Shown: one piece after another, positions 46,561 through 58,214 of the stretch
How positions within the stretch are numbered: position 1 is the stretch's first letter
Layout: every line of letters starts with the position of its first letter
From: Malurus cyaneus samueli
Taxonomy: Eukaryota; Chordata; Aves; Passeriformes; Maluridae
Assembly: GCA_009741485.1 (NCBI GenBank)
Contig: CM019215.1
Span: 82,827,564 to 82,891,563, forward strand
Direction of reading: 5' to 3'
DNA: 64,000 nt
Notes under the pieces: model-generated
Database searches by the model: none
What the model was told of the DNA's origin: nothing
Seen by the model: the letters and a program-made list of their open reading frames with translations, nothing else
Made by a program: the position numbers and the translations under genes

Positions 46561-49500
46561 AACATTCTGTCTCGATAGTTAAGATTGCTTTTAAACCCTT
46601 GAAATGAACGGAGAAGAAGTGAGGTTTTGAAGTGGGACAACCCCTTCAGCTGCAGCATTATTCCTTCTGGCTACAACCTTAGCTGTACTTCATGTTGTGT
46701 TTTTATGTGCAGTACATATTCTGTTGTGAACTCTTTAATGTGCTGTTCAGTACCCATATTTGAGGACAATCCTCTGGTTGAAAACTCACTGCAAGGGTGG
46801 TCCAGTAACCACAACACCAGTGCAGTGTGAGGGCAATTATGGGGAGATGCCCCAAAGTGTGAAAATTCCTCCATTATGAATTGGGAGTGTTGGTGCTCTC
46901 TGGTATGAGACAGAAGTGGAAAACAGTTTTCAGGGTAGGAACGGAGGGAAAGGAATTTCCTCTGGAGGTGGACTGCTCACCTGCTGATGTAGAGCATCAG
47001 TGTGCAAATCTGTAAATCTGTCTCCTGCAACACCATTATAAGTGCAGCCTTTTCCCCTGAAGCACAGTTACTTAGATTAAACACAGTCTTTGTTTTTTTT
47101 TCTGCTTTTTTCTATTCTTTTTTATTTATTTATATTATTTGCATTCATATTTTCTTTCTTTATTCATCTCTAAAGGAGGCTAAATTAATTTTTAAAGCTT
47201 TTTTTTTCATATCAGCTGTACTGAAATATGTGCTTCTGTGCTTTGTTAAACTCTGATCCCAATAGGCAGCAAGATGAAGATTTTGGAGCAAGATAAATAT
47301 CAAAACTATAGAAGATTCAATCAGATTTCTAAACCACATTCTGAGCTTCAGAACAAGATAGAGAAAACTGCAGTGAAGGGGAATAGAGTAGAATGTCTCC
47401 AAGGATACAAAACTTCATTCAACCATAACTGTACTATCCCTTTTACAAGAGCGAATTTCCTCTTGGAGCTTTAGACCCTTCTTAAATCACCTCAAAGGTC
47501 TGTGGCTAAGACTGAGAAGAAAAACAGGAACAAAGCATTTTCCTATCTGCAACTGCCTGTTCTTGTCCTCTGCTCCTCTTCTCTTCCCCTACACATCTTC
47601 CTTCTATTTAAAAGTCTTCTTTGTAGACAGTTCCAACACAGATATTATCATTAGTGAAGAGCTTCCTTACCAGCCCTGTGAACACTTCACTGTTCATTCC
47701 TTTTTTCCATCTTGGTGATGCAGCTTAATAAAAGCCCAGTAGATGAAATAGCCAGATTTTAAGTGATTCTTGTCATTTTGGAGATTCCTGGGTCCAATAA
47801 ATACTTTGATTTTACATCCAAGTTTTCTTTTGAAACAATTTGGTATGACCTAAAATTTATTTCTCCTATAAGTTGTTCTCCTGAACTTTGTTGTCTAAAG
47901 CATGGATGAAGTTCAGTATATGAAGTGATCATGGATGAAGGAAGCAGTACTGTCCCAAGAGATGTATTGCTCACTCTGGTGGGACTCAGTGTTGGAGACA
48001 AGGGAAATATAAATAACTTGAGGTTTGGAGGGTTTGGTGTTCTGGCCAACTGGTGGAAAAGAAATAAATTGTCTTGGGCTGACCTAAAAATGGATGTGCA
48101 TATTTGAAATTGTTGGCAAAACAGAAAGCGGATTTTTGAGTGGTAATCTCTGTCCCACACTGTGGGCTATGGTACTCATCAGGGAGTCAAGAGGAACAAA
48201 CACTGTATCATATCTTTACCTGATTCAGAGCAGACAGTCTTCCTTGAGGAATGTTGCATTTAATTCCAGTCTACCTTTCCTTGTTCTCTTGCGCTATTGC
48301 ACGTTTTACGGGAATTTAGATGGCTGAATCATAAAAAGACAGAACGAGAACAGAGAACACCAATTCTGGCTATGACTCTCACAATGGAGTGAGAGGGAGA
48401 TACTTTCTTCATCCAAATTCTAATGTGTGCCATAGTAAGTTTTATTTATCTGTCTCTGCCTAGAAATTGTGTGTAGCCTGTTCTGGTTTTGTGGCCTGTG
48501 CTGGAGTGCTCTTGGAATCCAGCTATGTTAGTTAAAGTATTTGAAAACTAGTAAAATAACATGTTAGCACTTCCAAACCCAGTTATTTCTTCCTTATTTT
48601 TATCCGTCTTCCAAGTACAACTAAGATTAAGTGGTTTTGAGTAGAGAGCCATCCTGGAAATACTAAAATTCTGCTGTCTTATCACGAGCTTTTTGTACTA
48701 AAAAGAATCTAAGCGATGAGAAGTGAAGGAAGTTGCTCAGTACATCCCACTGGCTTCACTGTGGCCAGCGCTGTGAGATGATTGCAGCCCTACCATCCGT
48801 GTGACAAACACTGCCCTCGCTTCCAACCCACACAAACTCACTGGAACTGAATGCTACAGTATTTGGCCCTTTAAACCTGTCTGCTTCCTCTGCCTTCCCA
48901 TCCTTCTCACTCGAAGGAAAGAACTGAACCTGGAACATTTAAGCCTCCTTGAGTTGATAACATTCTGCTCCCAGGAATTTTCATCTATATTTTGTTTCCA
49001 AAATTCAACGAACGCCACGTGCCCACACATGCAGAGCACTGGGTGCTTCTGCAATATTTCCACGAATGCTCAACAGTAGCACGCAATAAAACTGTGCAGC
49101 ACTTCCATTAGCAGCACTCAGCATAAAATACTTTTTTTTTCTCCCCAATGGGACACTGTGGAAAGTTGGAAGGCTGTGGTAACTGTCAGTGGATGGATCC
49201 ATCGCGATTCACTTCATCATAAGAACTGGGTTCAAATCTTCTGAGAGTGTTCCCTCTGATCACCTCACCAGATGTTGATTTGTGAAGAGTCAGCTGAATA
49301 AGTAATACCATAAAAATTGGCTTTATTTCAAAATGCCCCCAGGGCTTCTAAAGGAGTGTCCACTGCGTTGCTTTTCAGCCCCTACATCTCTTTGGTAGTA
49401 ACTTGGGAAAGGTAGTACGAGCTGAGAGGGCAGTGGTAGGGCAGGACAGGGTGAGTTGTCCCTATCTGTGTTAGAGGAACTGGCTTAGACAGGAACAAGA

Positions 49501-51929
49501 AGGTTAGTAATAGATGCTTTAATAGATGCTTTTAAACTTGGTGGTAAAAGACAGACACTCTCAGGTGCTTTGAATGATGTACGTCATCCAGACTTCTCCT
49601 GAGACCGTTTAAAGTTATTATTTGCTGCCCCCAAATCCTCTAGAAACTATTACCTTATACGAAATGCAAAGCCACTAAATTCTTTCCTAATGACAGTCAT
49701 TCAAAATGGATAGTTTAGAAGAGTTATAGCTAGCCTTATGCCAGGGACTTTTTATAGTGAAATGAGACCTAGGCGGTACCTTTCTCAAGTACAGCTTTCA
49801 GTCAGTGTAACAAAAACTGCCTCAGTCTAATGGGAGAGACAATTACAGAGGAGAAGGACAATTGTTTTCTTCTTTTTCTTCCTAAAGATATCTGTACAGA
49901 TCATGCTGTGCTGAAGCAGAATAGCTTTGACGCCAAGGTGTTTTGATTTTAGTAAGAGTGGCATTTGTAACCAAAATTTTTGTGTTTGTCTAGCTCCACC
50001 AAACCTGTGGTTAATTGGTGACACACATTTCAATGATTGCACAAAGACTTAATTTGCATAAATGTTTGGACCATGACCATTTTAATTTAGGGTTCTGGTG
50101 TGTTTGAAAAGTACTTTTTGTCTGTTCACTAGTGTTTTCACTTGTTTCTTCTGTATGTTCCTGTTTAAATATGTGCATGGGACTGAACATGTTTAGTTAC
50201 TCAGCAAGGAATCAGAAACATGATTATGGGGCCTAAGTGATGAATTACACAGCAGAAATGGTGCATGGAGAAAGCAGCTCCCTTGTGAACAACTTTCAAG
50301 CAAGAAATTGTTGACTTGCACTACCTGAACACTTACAAGTAATTAATCCAGTCACAAACATCTGGATTAAGTTTTTTTAAGTTGATGTAAATTTTACAAC
50401 TATTTAAGACACTGTCCCTTTATAGATTTCTTCAGATTTATAAGGCTTTCCTCAATATGACACAGTTAATGGGAAATATGGTGTTAAACTTGCAGCAGTC
50501 TGGCTCTGAGGTGGCTTCTTTTAAATATTAAAAGTTCTTAGTCAGGGAGCAGGGCAGGTGTCGGTCTGTCTCCTTTCTGTGAGCCTGCATGGGGACACCT
50601 TCCATTTTTATGAAGTGTATGTCAGCAGAGAGACCAAGCCCTGATGACTTTAATTTGGGTATACATGCATGTGCAATGGAGCCCAGAAAGCCACACTGCT
50701 GGGCCATCCAAGATTTTGTCAGACGTCTATGACTGGTTCATTTGCATAAAATGAAAGCTGAGGTGCTTGTGCAGCCAAACATAACACACCCTGGCTAACA
50801 AGGATACCTATAACACACAGTTCAAAGTTTATTAGTGAACTTTTACTGAACAGCCTCTGGCACTTGGATTTGTTTTCCATCGGTGGGGAAGTGTGGAAGT
50901 AGCTGCCAGGCACGACTTTCACAAAACTGCATATTTCCAGGATGCCTAGCAAATAATCTCTACATCTGGCCAAGTCCTTCTCGAGCAGCTTTGAGGGCTG
51001 AGCCTGAAACAGGCACTGGAGACATGAAGGCTACAGAAGTGGAGTACACCCCCTGCATGCCTCATCTGCAGATATTCCATTCCCAAAAGAGTCTAAGGTG
51101 CTTCCTGTGTGTAAAGTTTGACACCATCTCTCTCATTGTATTCCATGTCATTTCTCTTAGCACTTTGAAAGAGAAATGGTTGATGGTTAAATTGTTTAAT
51201 CTCTCACTGGCCAGCAGACACTATTGAAGGCTATCAGCCAGCCTGGTCTCATACTTGGTCTCCAAAAGTCACATTTGCATGACAATTGCACGGTATTTAG
51301 TCACAGCATCTCTACGGTCTTCAGAAGGTCCTAAAACACCTTTGAATTACTTAAAGGTCACCACATGATCTAATAGGAAAGGGGACATGGCCAGGACCTC
51401 ATCGATATGTGTCTCTTTTGTAACTGGGGGACAATGCTTCACAAAACCTCCAGTAACACACTTGGACGTGGAAGAGGAGACATCCTTCTCTTGAGCCATG
51501 CTGACATACTTGGCTTTCAGTGTGAGCTGATGAAATTCCACCCCTTGATTTGCATGTTGAAATGTGTATGTAGGATTTCCCAACTCTCCTGAGACCTGTG
51601 AAGCAGTGGTGTGTGCATGACTGCCACACCAAGTGGCGAAGGCTGTGTACCACACCAGAGCAGCATTCTGGTACTGACCTACAGCCAGACAACAGGCCAG
51701 AGCTAGTATCTTTTATTAGGCCAGATGTTTTTATTTTATGCACTTAAAATAAAGCATTACCTCTCCCTGCTGGCCTTGTCTCACCTCACCTTTGATCCTG
51801 ACTGCTGCATTAAAAAAAATTGCTCAAAACTCATTCCTTTCTCCACTCCTTCACAATCTTTAAAAGCGCTAGGAGTGATAAGAAACATGAGGAATTATTG
51901 CCAGACAGACATGTAGGCAGTATGTCCCA
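46561..51929. other. Long gene-free stretch
   Basis: A T-rich patch lies at about 47,092-47,165. The 133-codon minus ORF at 47,759-48,160 is unrecognised. A weak exon-like pair (GCTTTTCAG at about 49,378 and ACAGG|GTGAGT at about 49,449, plus strand) is noted but not called. Confidence 0.45.
49509..49532 (+). repeat. Two tandem 12-bp units
   Basis: AATAGATGCTTT occurs twice in perfect tandem (49,509-49,520 and 49,521-49,532), a small slippage-type duplication. Confidence 0.9.
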
Positions 51930-52260
51930 GCTCCCTTTAGCCAGCTGTGTCATTCAGCCTCATCTGCAGCAGCCTCTGTTGTCAGAAGTCAATTCAAAAT
52001 GTATTGCAGATGATGATAAATTATGGAGGGATTTTGCAATGTGGGCCATTACTCACTGGACAATAGATTTAGAGAGCACTGAGCTCATTTATAGGTCTAA
52101 CAAAATGGTAAGACATATTATCTCCACTGAATTATGTACTGCTCCTCCAATAAACGCAGCTCAGTGATCCCTGTTAGGGTAATCGCAAGCAACAAAAAGT
52201 ATGCCAGCACAAAGCACTGATTCCACATGTCATGGTAACATAATTTATTGGCCCCCGGGA
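51930..52260. promoter_or_regulatory. Enhancer-like block, possibly conserved
   Basis: The unique sequence holds CAGCTG and CAGATG E-boxes, TGATGATAAATTATGG, a TTTTGCAATG C/EBP-like word, GGACAATAG (SOX-like) and GCCATTACTCA. It is bordered on the right by a SINE remnant beginning at about 52,310. The look is of a conserved non-coding element, but it also contains a candidate exon on the plus strand, listed separately. Confidence 0.25.
51970..52107 (+). other. Candidate 138-bp exon, open frame
   Basis: The acceptor CATCTGCAG ends at 51,969 and the donor ATG|GTAAGA begins at 52,108. The 138 bp are exactly 46 codons, open in the frame of a longer 115-codon ORF (51,820-52,167), reading QPLLSEVNSKCI...LWRDFAMWAITHW...RSNKM. 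Composition is protein-like (three W, balanced charges) but I recognise no family; a passing likeness to the WxxxxMWAV motif of ETS-type PNT domains is too slight to use. The acceptor's pyrimidine tract is weak. Chance opening within a conserved AT-rich element is the main alternative. Confidence 0.2.
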
Positions 52261-52309
52261 TTCAGAATTACTCCATTTCTCTTCCCCAAGACAGACAGCT
52301 AGGAAAAGG

Positions 52310-52455
52310 AGGATGGCCTTGTGGTTAAGGATTTGGATGCTAAAGATGCAGTCTCAGTTTTCAGTCCTCTCTCAGGCTTCCTGTGTGGCCTCAAACAAGC
52401 CATTAATGCCTTTGTGTTTTTCTTCTCTGTCAGTGAGATGATGATTATACTAGCA
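52310..52455 (+). repeat. MIR-like tRNA-derived SINE remnant, plus strand
   Basis: The order follows MIR: GTGGTTAAGGATTTGGATGC (tRNA head), a decayed B-box zone, GGCTTCCTGTGTGGCCTCAA (the 'cttcctgtgtgaccttggg' core), TTGTGTTTTTCTTCTCTGTC (the 'ctgtgcctcagtttcctcatctgt' part) and GAGATGATGATTATACTAGC (the 'ggggataataatac' tail). It is near full length and old. Confidence 0.6.
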
Positions 52456-53134
52456 GGAAAGATCTGAACTGGACTCATATCTGTAGTTTCCTTACAGCTT
52501 TATATTCTTTGGGTTTACACCAATTTCTGGCTGACAAAGATGCCTAATCCATTCAGTGTTTACAGAAGAACAATGGCATTTGATTTGGGTGTCTTTATTG
52601 AGTTCCTGAGGAATGCAGATAACCCAAACACACTCTGAATGCAGAGCTGTGTGCTGAACTACTCTGTGCCAGAGCCGAATATCTGTCTTTCCTTCTGGAA
52701 GTGTGCACCTCTCCCTCCAGTGACTGCAGAGGGAGATCAGGATGGCAGCTCTCAAAACCCTGGTGGGAAGAATTCAAGCAACTGGCTTGTGGCTGCAGTG
52801 GACTTGCCAGGGCTGGAGGCAGGCTGCCCTCTCTGAGAGCTGCTGCTGGGTTTGAGATGTTTTGAGGAAACACTTGGTGCTCAGCAGATTTTTCTAGGAC
52901 ATTTTGCAACTCTGTATAGAAGCCCTCCAAGTGAAAGGAAAAACATCATTAAAAGCCTGTTAAATACTCTGCTGAAAGACTCATGTCTTGCTCTGTTTTT
53001 CTTCTCACCACAGCCTGTGGGATATTCAGAGTTTTTGAATGGAACGTAGACCCAGCTTCCTAATAATAATCATCTTGTTTTTTTCATTGCAAAATAAACA
53101 ATAGTTTATTTTCTGTGCAGTACGTGAACTCGGC
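52456..53134. other. Spacer between two SINE remnants
   Basis: Overlapping minus ORFs (52,492-52,930) and plus ORFs (52,639-53,049) are unrecognised. No further repeat seen. Confidence 0.4.
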
Positions 53135-53285
53135 CCAAAGCCCTATTTTTCACAGTCTAGATGAGGAAAATTGCAAACCAGATCGGCATCTGAACTTTTT
53201 TTAGCCCCTGATTGGAGGAGTTGAACCCAGCTCTCCATCTGAAGAGCCGTGAACTCTGACAAACTCAGTCTGAGTCCAAGCTTTG
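53135..53285 (-). repeat. MIR-like SINE remnant, minus strand
   Basis: On the minus strand a GGTTCAACTCC B-box word (plus 53,217-53,227) follows GGAGAGCTG, and about 60 bp on comes GCAATTTTCCTCATCTAGAC with a TGAAAAATAGGG tail, matching the MIR 'cagtttcctcatctgtaaaatggg' end. The middle is degraded. It lies opposite in orientation to the SINE at 52,310. Confidence 0.45.
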
Positions 53286-53757
53286 TATTATCTCTCTGGT
53301 ATCAATCAAATCAACTACAGGAACAGCTTCAAATATAAACCCTTTCTTCCCATGCCCCTTCTTCATTCTTGCAATGTCAAGGCAGTGTTAAGGATATTTT
53401 GATGTGCTGCCAGCTTTAAGACCATAAAGGATGGTTAACCCAGCCTGACTTTTGACCCCCTAAGAGCAGACAGCACTAGCCACAGAAGTGATGTGCAAGT
53501 GGTAGAGACGGCAGGGTGCATTTATGGACTCCCTGCCTCCTCCAAGCTTTTCCAGTCATTCCTCAGAGAGTAACTGCTTTAAAAAGCTTTTTGATAACAC
53601 AGAGAAGATCATGAAGAGAACTGTAATTTCACAGACACATCTGCTGTCTCCTTACTCCTCCTCCTGCACATGAACATACGTTTGCCTAAATACCTGTTAA
53701 CTGCACTAAGGTGCTGAAATTCTAAGTTATTCCTTGAAATGAATTGAATTAGTTTTT
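53286..53757. other. Intergenic, nothing distinctive
   Basis: Unique sequence leading to a pyrimidine tract. Potential branch-point-like words occur near 53,698. Confidence 0.4.
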
Positions 53758-53820
53758 TTTCCAAATACTTTTCTATTTATTTTTCTTTTTCTTTTCCTCT
53801 TTTTCTTTTATTTTCCACAT
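53758..53820 (+). repeat. Long pyrimidine tract before an acceptor-like CACATAG
   Basis: About 60 bp almost purely T/C, ending in TTCCACATAG. It may serve as the polypyrimidine tract of a 3' splice site, or be simple low-complexity DNA. Confidence 0.8.
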
Positions 53821-53822
53821 AG

Positions 53823-53962
53823 CAGGATGCCATCAGCTGGGTCTCCCTGTTGGCAACAATATGATGGATGGCGATGCACCTCATGCTCGCAGTGAAGGCT
53901 GCTTTGGCTTGAGTCTGGCCAGAGAGAAAAACAGAGGGAGCTGCCAAAAGAACCAGTCCGAG
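53823..53962 (+). other. Best internal-exon candidate (140 bp)
   Basis: A long pyrimidine tract and CACATAG give a strong acceptor (exon start 53,823, or 53,826 through the NAGNAG-type ATAGCAG). GAG|GTATGA gives a good donor at 53,962|53,963. Of three frames, two contain stops; the third (first full codon at 53,825) is open for 46 codons, ends exactly at the donor, and meets TGA at once in the would-be intron. The peptide begins GCHQLGLPVG and ends SCQKNQSE; I do not recognise it. Entry phase 1 does not match the phase-0 end of the candidate at 51,970-52,107, so they would not be adjacent exons. It could be a lncRNA exon, a lineage-specific coding exon or a cryptic splice unit. Confidence 0.28.
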
Positions 53963-56882
53963 GTATGAAAGTTAGCAGTTAGCAATAACTGCGGTGTGAA
54001 ATATTCCCATGAAGTCCAGACATCAAGGATGCTGCTTGGAATAGCTTGAATGTCCTGCATTCTTTTCCAGTGAAAACAGCAGATAGACACCAGCAGCGTG
54101 GGAGACAGCAGCCAAGGAGGAACACATGGGTTCCAGAGACCAGGCCATCAATTTTCTTGCGGTGGCTGACTGAAGGAAGCTGTAATATACATTGCAGTGG
54201 CTTCTGACGCCAGGATGCAAGCTGCCCTTCAAGCTCAAAGCATGTTGCCCTAAAAACTAAGCAAAAAAAATCCCCAAGCTATTAATGGAATTGCATAAAG
54301 AAATACCTTGTAGTTTTTAATCATGTTCATATGGAACTGAGAAACTAAGCATAAAATGTCAGCGTGGGTATTACATGGGTCACTGGAATAGGTTTATGTT
54401 AGCTTATATACTGAAACAGTAGATTAGGACGAGGATAGTTTATAGTCTTTATTTCATTTGTTGACAGGAAGAAAGAATAAGGAGCAGGTTTGTTTTATGC
54501 TTGATCCCATCACAGAACAGCTAGGAACAGAACAGAGCCTAAAATCCAGGCAACTAAAATGGGATAATGACTAGACTGTGTTCACATTTTTTTGTGGGTG
54601 AATGAGATGCTTTTGAAAGGGAAGAGCTAATGAGATCACCACAATTAGCAGAGCAAAATGCTCATGCATCACCCTATGAAATGACTCAGCAAAAAAAAGC
54701 GTTACTTGACATCCTATTGCAGAGCTGGTTCATAATCCCAACCCCTCATGTGATGCAGCACTCAGGAGGGAAAAATGTCCCCGAGACTTGCAGAAAACAA
54801 GTTTATTCTTAGGAAAAAAAAGTGTGCTGTCCTGTCTGGTGATACAGATGTTCTAGCAGGTCACTAAAAATAGAGTACTTTAAAGCACAGTCACCCTAAC
54901 ACATCTGAAAACCTCATCACATCGTTCCATGCTGAGTTTGATTGTTGTGCACTGTAATCCCTGGCTCTTTGCCCCTGCCTGCAATTGCTCCTGTGTTTAT
55001 TCTAGCTTTGTGAGCAAGACGTCTCTTTTGTGAGAAATAGCATCTTTGAAGAATCAAGCCATGTGTATCTACCAGGCTTTCTTAACTTTTAATCAGAACA
55101 CCATGAGCATCAAATCAGTTTGAGAAGACCTAGGTGACTAGTGACATAAATGTATACTTGAACGTTAGAAATATTGCAAAAACCTGTCAATAATTAGTCT
55201 CTTTCATCTTGCCTGGAACCAGGCCAAGGTTGAAATTTTCCATGCAGTTGTGACAGAGCAGACTGCAGTTTCCAAAGCCCAGCTCGATGTAAGACAGAGT
55301 AGCTGGGTAGTGCTCTGACTTTTACCTGGGTTACAGCACTGCAACGTTTTCCTTCCACCCTCCTGTATATTTCTGCTTTGTATTGAATTCTGCACACTGT
55401 TTTGGCAGTGCTGTTTCTGGAAAGGCGCCTGCAACAGGGCTTTCCTGATCCAGGTCAGGGAGGCAGCAGGGAGCAGCCTTCTCCATCCAGCTCGAGAAGA
55501 ACAGCAGACTTTTCCTCTAGTTCTGGGAGATCTGAACAGTTCTAAGACAGCTCTGAATTGCCAGTTTTCCCCTGGCATGTAGTGAAAGATCTCAGCTCAA
55601 ACTGTCAAAAAGCAAAAGCAAAGGGCAATCCTAGACAATATGGTGCTGCTGAGGAACAAATCCTGCAGTAGGACAGGTACAATTCATGCCTTGGATCTGT
55701 ATCTAACCAAAAGCAAATCTCTTTTTTTTTCTTGTCCTCTGCCAAATTTTATGTTTACTACTCCCATTTATTTTCAAGTGGTAGAAAGATTTCAGCTCCA
55801 TCTGTCAGTCTGGGGCAGCACATCTCATATCTTGAAATCTGCCGTCACCAATTAGAGTAGAACAGGGATTTATAAGAAATGAACCTACAATTGCATACAA
55901 ATAATGTTACAGATGGATGTTAAGCTATGGCATCCTGATTCACATATTTCTGTGATCTCTACAATGTTATATTCCTTTTTTTCTTTTATTTGGAAGCCAA
56001 ACTTTCACAGAACAGTCAGGAGAGGAAAGTTTGCATCTAGTTTTCACAGGTTCATTTGAAAAAGGAAGAAAATTAGTTACAAATGTTTAATTTCTTTTGT
56101 GATGTGATTGCTTTTCACCTCCATCCTGAAAAGAACTTTAATGCATTTCACCACAGCTCTATGTTGTGTATTATCTTCAGACCAAACTGTTTCTTTCCAC
56201 ATCATATCCTAATGGACTTTATAGCCTGGTCCATATCAACACAGGCACCACTGTAACGCTGTCTCAGACCTGCATACCCAGCCATCCAACCTCAGTAGGG
56301 AGATGATAAGTCTGTTCTTGCATCCTTTATTTCTTTGATTTAGAGATTGTGACACTCCTACCTCCCACTTTTATTTTGTTTAATCTTACCCCTCATGCTG
56401 CTCCTGTCTTGGTGCTTTTTCTCTGCAGAACAGCAAACATACTTTAATGACAGGCTGGGAATGGTGCCTGGGAATATTCCTGGCAAATTCTGAGATCAGG
56501 AATTTTATTAAAGATGAAGTGGGAAGGAAAGGGGTAAAGATCTTTTATTTATATAACATTCTTCTCCTGCTCCTATACTGTGAGCCTCAAAACATACTTG
56601 GAATGACCCAAACATGAGAGGAAAAATATTTCTGTTGTCTCCACATTACAGAAATGGAGTGCTCTTTGCATTTGGAGCTGGTTCTCCAAGTGAGTAATGA
56701 TTCTTGTCAATTCTGCACCAAATTTTCTGTATCCACAATTGAAACTGACCTTTTTTTTTTCTAATGCCATGTACGTAGAACCAAGACCCAAAATGTGACC
56801 TAATGCAAGCCCCTCTGTCATTGTCAACAGCAGAGAGGGAGCATACAAGTCCAAAGGCCATTTTGTCTGCAAAGCATGAGAG
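53963..56882. other. Intergenic, nothing distinctive
   Basis: AT-rich unique DNA with short ORFs. A CAG|GTAAAA donor-like word on the minus strand near 55,325 has no clear partner. Confidence 0.45.
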
Positions 56883-56906
56883 ATCTACAGCCATATCTAC
56901 AGCCAT
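56883..56906 (+). repeat. Two tandem 12-bp units
   Basis: ATCTACAGCCAT occurs twice in perfect tandem (56,883-56,894 and 56,895-56,906), 21 bp before the T49 tract. Confidence 0.9.
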
Positions 56907-56924
56907 GTCAAGGCTGTCCTTTCT

Positions 56925-56927
<3 letters not shown>

Positions 56928-56976
<49 letters not shown>
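56928..56976. repeat. T49 homopolymer
   Basis: Forty-nine consecutive T residues, the longest homopolymer in the window. If it were the poly(A) tail of a minus-strand retrocopy, the body would lie at 56,977 and above; no AATAAA precedes the tail on that strand and no target-site duplication is evident, so simple expansion is as likely. Confidence 0.95.
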
Positions 56977-56977
<1 letters not shown>

Positions 56978-57632
56978 TGATTCTGAAGCCAACAGTAACT
57001 GGAGTGACAGGATCACCTTTCATGGTGCTGGACGGGCAATCTCTCCCAAGTGATCTGGATTCTGATGAGTGGATTAGAGAGTTTATGCAACAGCAGAGCT
57101 CTGCAGGGTGGCTGAGACCTCCAGCCCCTCAGGAAGCTGAGGGGGATGCTCAGGGCTGTCTCCAATGGCAGACATTTGGGTAGCTGAGCTGAGCTGGGGT
57201 ATTTCACTTCACCAGAACCAGTGAAAATGGGAAACCATACACTGGTTTTGAGGGAAGAAAGGTAACTGCCTGTCTCTGCTCTTTCTAGATGGAAAAGATT
57301 GAAATAAATTGAAAGAATAATTCTATAGAGGAAATGAGAAGAATTAAGAGATGACATTTCATGACTTCCGACTGTGCTTTCTAAGCAAGTGTAGTAGAAG
57401 AAAACAGTGAAGGTCATATAAGCTTATTAGGATATGATGTCCTAATATCTTGTTGCAAGCATTTCCACACTGATAACAGGGATTTCTCACTGTAGAGGTT
57501 GTCTCATTTCTTTCTTGCATGATTCTCTTCTTGTAAGCCAGCAAACCACACAATTAAAGTGATAGTTTTAACTCAGGGTCTTTGTGACTTAGAGATAATG
57601 CTTTTGTCCTCCTGTTAAGAATTAAGAAGGAT
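56977..57632. other. Intergenic, open frame after T tract
   Basis: The plus-strand frame through the T tract continues open to 57,183 with a mixed-composition peptide (LPSDLDSDEWIREFMQQQ), unrecognised. The minus strand is also open across 57,013-57,417. Confidence 0.4.
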
Positions 57633-57884
57633 TGTTATATTTTTTAATATATTTTTTTTTTTTAGTTATCATAATCAGGAACAGGAAGCTACAGGTAATA
57701 GCTCATTCCTCTAATTTCAACTTTTAAGACAGGATTTTGGCTGCGGGTGTTTCTGTTCCGAAGTGTTGATGTCCTACTTTTTATGTTATATTTTTTAATA
57801 TATTTTTTTTTTTTTAGTTATCATAATCAGGAACAGGAAGCTACAGGTAATAGCTCATTCCTCTAATTTCAACTTTTAAGACAG
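57633..57884 (+). repeat. Direct duplication of about 100 bp with 51-bp spacer
   Basis: Positions 57,633-57,732 and 57,784-57,884 are identical by eye except for one T in a run (12 versus 13). They are separated by 51 bp of unrelated sequence (57,733-57,783). Near-identity in otherwise ordinary DNA points to a recent segmental event, or to an assembly duplication. The copies contain a T-run followed by AG, and so duplicate an acceptor-like word. Confidence 0.95.
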
Positions 57885-58081
57885 TATGATTTGTCAACTA
57901 AAGTGTTTCTACTAGATAAGTGAGTGTTTTGTTAAGTCTCCTCAGTCTGGGTGCTGGAAAGGGTCAACCTTCTTCCATCTTTCATTTAAGCTATAATTCA
58001 TATAAGCTATAAGCCTGAAGCAGGACCATCAGTCCAAGAGAAAACAGGGATGTTTCTGAGAGATGTACATTTTCACCACAG
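57885..58081. other. Unique flank of the duplication
   Basis: Short unique spacer; nothing seen. Confidence 0.4.
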
Positions 58082-58214
58082 GAAGAAGAAAAGAAAAGAA
58101 TTATGGAGGAGGAAAAATATCAGATTTTATGTCTCCAGCAATCATTTCTCAAGGCCTGCTCACACGTCTGCTATGTATTTGGACTATTTTACTAGCAGCT
58201 TTCTATTTAACCAG
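58082..58214 (+). other. Weak exon candidate, 133 bp
   Basis: TTTTCACCACAG ends at 58,081, and CCAG|GTGAGC gives a good donor at 58,214. The frame of the ORF at 58,050-58,304 is open throughout, with a lysine/arginine-rich start (RKKKRKELWRRK) from a purine-rich run. The acceptor's pyrimidine tract is short. No family recognised. Confidence 0.12.

Noticed and set aside
47759..48160. 133-codon minus-strand ORF
   Set aside because: Unrecognised and without splice sites at its ends; overlaps plus-strand ORFs.
51970..53962. Joining the exon candidates at 51,970 and 53,823 into one coding transcript
   Set aside because: The first ends in phase 0, while the second needs phase 1 to stay open, so a shared frame is not possible by direct joining.
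57633..57884. Direct repeat with spacer as a CRISPR-like unit
   Set aside because: Only two long copies, in eukaryotic DNA, with no array and no associated genes.
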